DNA of 64,000 nt from contig NZ_SMFL01000005.1 in assembly GCF_004349265.1 (NCBI RefSeq), forward strand, positions 434,301-498,300. The letters are read 5' to 3'. The position numbers and the translations under genes were made by a program. Every line of letters begins with the position of its first letter. Position 1 is the stretch's first letter. This stretch comes from Dyadobacter psychrotolerans. GTDB taxonomy: Bacteria > Bacteroidota > Bacteroidia > Cytophagales > Spirosomataceae. Under the pieces are notes generated by a model. The model made no database searches, was not told the origin of the DNA, and worked only from the letters and a program-made list of their open reading frames with translations. Below are positions 61,990-64,000 of the stretch, piece by piece.

Positions 61990-62142
61990 ATGAAGCGGTT
62001 TAACACAAATATTCAAAGGCGCAAAGAAATTGAAATCATGGATTTCAAAGAATTTAAAGAAAGTCTAAAACAAGAAGAGTTTTTGAAAAAATCTGGGGTA
62101 ATGCCTGCTTTGCCGCAAACTGCCAGATGTCAGAATGTTTAA
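61990..62142 (+). CDS. Small 50-residue ORF before the oriT/mob region
   Basis: The ORF reads MKRFNTNIQRRKEIEIMDFKEF followed by KESLKQEEFLKKSGVMPAL and ends at 62142. It is helical and charged. The codon pattern looks plausible and AGGAG lies 4 bases upstream of the ATG. It could be a leader or a DNA-binding protein of the relaxosome. No family is recognised. Confidence 0.35.
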   Translation: MKRFNTNIQRRKEIEIMDFKEFKESLKQEEFLKKSGVMPALPQTARCQNV

Positions 62143-62240
62143 CACATTCTTCCGGACTGGTAACCCATTCCGGATCTGGCCGCGCCGCGTAGGCCCACCC
62201 ATTCACTCCGAAGTCGTGGGTGGGGGAGTCTAAAAAGTAA
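62143..62240. other. Candidate oriT
   Basis: Upstream of the relaxosome and relaxase genes, where oriT normally lies, are imperfect inverted repeats: TTCCGGA/TCCGGAT (about 62150-62176) and CCCACC/GGGTGGG with a spacer (about 62197-62227), followed by a G-rich stretch GGGTGGGGG. The relaxase would nick here. The nick site cannot be placed. Confidence 0.45.
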
Positions 62241-62271
62241 CAGTGTTTGAGATAGGGAAAGGAAAGAGAAG

Positions 62272-62664
62272 ATGGGAAATCAGAAATCAAACAAAACAAG
62301 AATTGTCGCGCTAAGACTTAGTGCCCAGGAGTTTACGCTGCTAGATCGGAAATTCAAAGGCAGCACCTGCCATAAGCTCAGTGAATATATCCGCAAAGTA
62401 ATACTTGAAAAACCGGTCGTGGTTAACTACCGGAACGGTTCACTTGATGACTCAGTCAAGGAGCTGATAAGGCTCCGAAATGAGCTTAATAATATCGGCA
62501 ATAATTTTAATCAGGCTGTCAAAAAGCTACACACATTGGATCAGATTTCTGAGTTTAAATCCTGGATTATTACCTATGAGCTCGATAAAAGAAGGCTGCT
62601 TTTGCAGATCGATGAGATCAAAAAACAGATCAATAAAACAGCAGACCAATGGTTGCAATCATAA
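62272..62664 (+). CDS. Relaxosome accessory protein (MobA/MobC-like, ribbon-helix-helix)
   Basis: The 130-residue protein begins KNKTRIVALRLSAQEFTLLDRKF-like (MGNQKSNKTRIVALRLSAQ), a ribbon-helix-helix followed by the MobC/relaxosome domain (ELIRLRNELNNIGNNFNQAVKKLH). It binds oriT and assists the relaxase. It overlaps the relaxase gene by 16 bases, so both are translated together. Confidence 0.85.
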   Translation: MGNQKSNKTRIVALRLSAQEFTLLDRKFKGSTCHKLSEYIRKVILEKPVVVNYRNGSLDDSVKELIRLRNELNNIGNNFNQAVKKLHTLDQISEFKSWIITYELDKRRLLLQIDEIKKQINKTADQWLQS

Positions 62665-63947
62665 AGACCGGATACTCGATCCAACGCAGTTTTTATTACA
62701 ACGAAAATAAGATTGCTCAGGGAGATGCGCAGTGTATCATGGCCGCAAATTATCCCAAGGATCTTACAGATCTTAATCAGATGCAGCGGCTAAATATGCT
62801 TCTGAAAACGGCGGCGCTCAATGAGAACGTGAAAAGAAACAGCGTTCATATTTCACTGAATTTTGATCCTTCGGAAAAGTTAAACAAGGATCAGTTGACA
62901 CAGATTGCAGGCGTCTACATGGATAAGATAGGCTTTAAAGATCAGCCCTATTTGGTCTATGAACATTACGATGCGGGGCATCCACATATCCATATCGTGT
63001 CGGTAAAAGTCCGGCCCGATGGCAGCCGGATCGAGACCAATAACATCGGAAGGAATGAGTCTGAAAAAGCAAGAAAACAAATTGAAATCGACTTTGGTCT
63101 TGTGAAAGCAGAAGTTCACAAACGGCAATTTTTTGAGCTCAAACCAGTGAATGTGAGCAAGGCACAGTACGGGAAATCGCAGACCAAGCAGGCGATCAGT
63201 AACGTCTTAAATACGGTTTTGAATTCCTATAAATACACCTCGACCGCTGAGCTGAATGCGGTGCTTAGACAGTACAATGTGCTGGCTGATACCGGAAGTA
63301 AAGACTCCCGCATCAATAAAAACAGCGGACTTGTCTACCGGATTTTAGATGAGAGAGGCAGACCGGTAGGCGTGCCGATCAAAGCGAGTGACTTTCATTT
63401 TAATCCGGGGCTCAAATATCTCAGTGAGCGTTTCGCTCTAAATGAAACTGCGAGGCAGCCGCATAAAGCCAGGGTGAAAAATGCCATTGATTTAGCGCTG
63501 ATGGGGACTTCAAAGCCGGATGTAAAAGGGCTCGCTTCGGCCCTTGACAAGCAGGGGATCAAAATGGTTTTAAGACAGAATGAATCCGGAATCATTTACG
63601 GGATTACCTATGTGGATTACAGGACCAAATCGGTTTTCAATGGTAGCAGCCTTGGAAAACAGTACAGTGCAAATGCAGTTCAAGAGCGGTGTAGACCGGT
63701 GGTATTAACCCAAGCTCCTCACCAGGAAAAAGCTCAGCAGCAAGCTAATCGTAAGGCTGATCACGAATCAGAATTTTTCAAAAGGAAAGATCAGGTAGCA
63801 TCTTTTGAGCCTGATTCCGGCGGTAGCAACGGGCAAAATGAAATGCTGGATTCACTGCTTGACCCTGTAAAAGATGGTAGCGCGTTGCCATTCGCGCGTC
63901 GGAGAAAAAAGAAAAGAAAGCAGAAAAATATCAGTAATCACCTTTAA
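62649..63947 (+). CDS. Relaxase (MobB-type mobilization nuclease)
   Basis: The 432-residue protein has the 3H metal-binding motif HPHIHIVS with His111, His113 and His115, preceded by YEHYDAGH. This is the relaxase/mobilization nuclease family of Bacteroidetes elements. The catalytic Tyr in the N-terminal part is probably among Y17-Y18 (QRSFYYNENK). It nicks oriT and pilots the strand to the coupling protein that starts 12 bases after its stop codon. The C-terminal part is less conserved and basic. Confidence 0.92.
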   Translation: MVAIIKTGYSIQRSFYYNENKIAQGDAQCIMAANYPKDLTDLNQMQRLNMLLKTAALNENVKRNSVHISLNFDPSEKLNKDQLTQIAGVYMDKIGFKDQPYLVYEHYDAGHPHIHIVSVKVRPDGSRIETNNIGRNESEKARKQIEIDFGLVKAEVHKRQFFELKPVNVSKAQYGKSQTKQAISNVLNTVLNSYKYTSTAELNAVLRQYNVLADTGSKDSRINKNSGLVYRILDERGRPVGVPIKASDFHFNPGLKYLSERFALNETARQPHKARVKNAIDLALMGTSKPDVKGLASALDKQGIKMVLRQNESGIIYGITYVDYRTKSVFNGSSLGKQYSANAVQERCRPVVLTQAPHQEKAQQQANRKADHESEFFKRKDQVASFEPDSGGSNGQNEMLDSLLDPVKDGSALPFARRRKKKRKQKNISNHL

Positions 63948-63958
63948 ACAATCTTATC

Positions 63959-64000
63959 ATGGCTTCACAAACAGGCGAAAATCAGCAGGCACTGCACAGG
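63959..64000 (+). CDS. Start of the coupling protein (MobC/TraD-type VirD4), partial
   Basis: Only MASQTGENQQALHR is visible. TGENxQAL is the usual opening of the MobC/VirD4-type coupling protein of Bacteroidota ICEs, which follows the relaxase gene. The rest lies outside the window. Confidence 0.7.
   Translation, partial: MASQTGENQQALHR

Noticed and set aside
1531..64000. Second copy of the tRNA 3' end (attR)
   Set aside because: I found no repeat of the 1501-1530 segment in the rest of the window; the right end of the ICE must lie outside.
1..64000. CRISPR array
   Set aside because: No set of regularly spaced direct repeats with unique spacers is present; the repeats seen are single hairpins.

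Overview
The window looks like Bacteroidota DNA, most likely a Cytophagales/Spirosomaceae-type organism. The evidence is SusC/SusD proteins, a Bacteroidetes-type tra operon, DUF932, promoters of TTTG/TAnnTTTG form and little use of strong Shine-Dalgarno sites. The genus cannot be fixed from the sequence. Bases 1-1530 read as host chromosome: the start of an outer-membrane barrel gene, a secreted SGNH esterase and tRNA-Asp(GTC). A tyrosine recombinase begins about 250 bases past the tRNA, and the rest of the window reads as one integrative conjugative element (ICE) of the CTnDOT/Bacteroidetes class. Its far end lies beyond base 64000.

Layout from the left: integrase and small accessory genes (1780-4775; DUF6934-like pair, HEPN-like protein). 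A metal-efflux operon on the minus strand follows (14231 down to 5119): His-rich protein, CzcA-type RND pump fused to an outer-membrane channel, CzcB-like adaptor, MFS exporter, His-rich lipoprotein, HupE/UreJ permease and membrane-anchor protein. A chromate/sulfur block (17508 to 14401) holds rhodanese, DUF1259, ChrB-like and ChrA. A second RND tripartite pump has its own OmpR-type two-component system (25317 to 17675). A spacer region (25693-31609) holds small unknown genes, DUF932, a receiver-only protein with a mutated phospho-site, and a winged-helix/excisionase cluster. The conjugation operon runs 42618 down to 32520 (TraE, F, G, three related TraI-like proteins, J, K, L-like, M, N), with an IS3-family element just upstream of its promoter.

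The accessory region 44207-60751 is the most unusual part. It has a possible defence gene, a small XRE regulator with a perfect palindromic operator, a strongly structured non-coding segment, and a SusC-SusD-TlpA operon. It also has a small exported DUF6520-like protein, a Crp-type regulator, and a minus-strand operon of full-length lantibiotic dehydratase (LanB), LytTR response regulator, LytS-type kinase and a 48-residue peptide that could be the precursor. No LanC cyclase, RiPP exporter or leader peptidase is visible. The right end carries RadC, a likely oriT, the relaxosome protein, the relaxase and the first codons of the coupling protein.

Working model: the tra and mob genes move the element, the pumps protect a host in metal- or chromate-rich settings, and the LanB locus may make a dehydrated peptide under control of its co-transcribed two-component system. 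The peptide assignment is inference.
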